NCBI RefSeq assembly: GCF_000169175.1
Contig: NZ_AAWS01000018.1
Coordinates: forward strand, 110,170-174,169
Direction of reading: 5' to 3'
Length of the DNA stretch: 64,000 bases
Origin: Microscilla marina ATCC 23134
GTDB lineage: Bacteria; Bacteroidota; Bacteroidia; Cytophagales; Microscillaceae
The translations under genes were made by a program, and so were the position numbers. Below the pieces are notes generated by a model. That model saw only the letters and a program-made list of their open reading frames with translations. It was not told the DNA's origin and searched no databases. Shown in pieces: positions 63,944 through 64,000 of this stretch; positions within the stretch are counted from its first letter, which is position 1, and each line of letters begins with the position of its first letter.

Positions 63944-64000
63944 GGTATGCGTATGACCTTACCCTCACCCAGTTGGGGAGGTACAATTCAGTAGTCATGA

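Overview
The window looks like chromosomal DNA of a gliding or marine Bacteroidota, most likely of the Cytophagales/Microscilla kind. This is inference from content: a PorP/SprF outer-membrane protein, a giant PKD-rich surface protein ending in a type-B type IX secretion (T9SS) sorting domain, PD40 propeller proteins, SpoIIE-type phosphatases with stacked PAS domains, starts with little Shine-Dalgarno sequence, and many Sec signals ending in FAQ or TAQ. I saw no tRNA, rRNA, CRISPR array or transposase gene.

Layout. (1) 1-379: 5' part of a metallo-beta-lactamase-fold hydrolase, running off the left edge. (2) 900-13810: an unusual locus. A leftward AAA+ ATPase, whose N-terminal half recalls the ATPases of extracellular contractile injection systems, faces a rightward 1612-residue protein with a hydrophobic core and a coiled coil. 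Four tandem secreted TPR paralogues follow. Each duplicated TPR unit carries a copy of the last codons of the big gene in front and a near-identical terminator behind. The paralogues keep nearly identical flanks around a divergent middle, and the fourth is frameshifted. (3) 14129-19113: an unknown protein, a lone receiver domain, an outer-membrane barrel with an OMPLA-like motif, a secreted M48 peptidase with TPRs (frameshifted in a 7-A run), and a small secreted protein. A possible MITE-like element follows. (4) 19769-28518: a signalling group with a 1741-residue GAF/9xPAS/SpoIIE protein, a stand-alone CHASE2 membrane protein and a membrane SpoIIE phosphatase. (5) 28696-30319: a candidate metal-regulator operator, a small ORF with its own terminator, a MITE-like element, an Fe-type superoxide dismutase and a coupled TPR-like protein. 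(6) 30424-35225: two paralogous secreted basic membrane proteins and two paralogous PD40 proteins. (7) 35858-64000: a giant surface protein of about 9,059 residues if one frameshift is bridged, followed by PorP/SprF, which is also frameshifted near the right edge.

The giant gene is the dominant feature. About 15 PKD-like domains and a few Ig-like domains precede about 81 copies of an 85-residue two-cysteine module. The central copies form higher-order blocks of about 1.8 kb, organised like satellite DNA. The sorting domain sits in another frame after a one-base deletion. Four single-base frameshifts lie in genes with otherwise intact reading. They may be draft sequencing errors, real decay or phase switches, and they should be checked first.

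Possible new system: the AAA+/1612-residue/TPR-array locus. One reading is an effector with an ATPase and a family of diversifying secreted partners (receptor, chaperone or immunity-like). This is hypothesis, not demonstrated.
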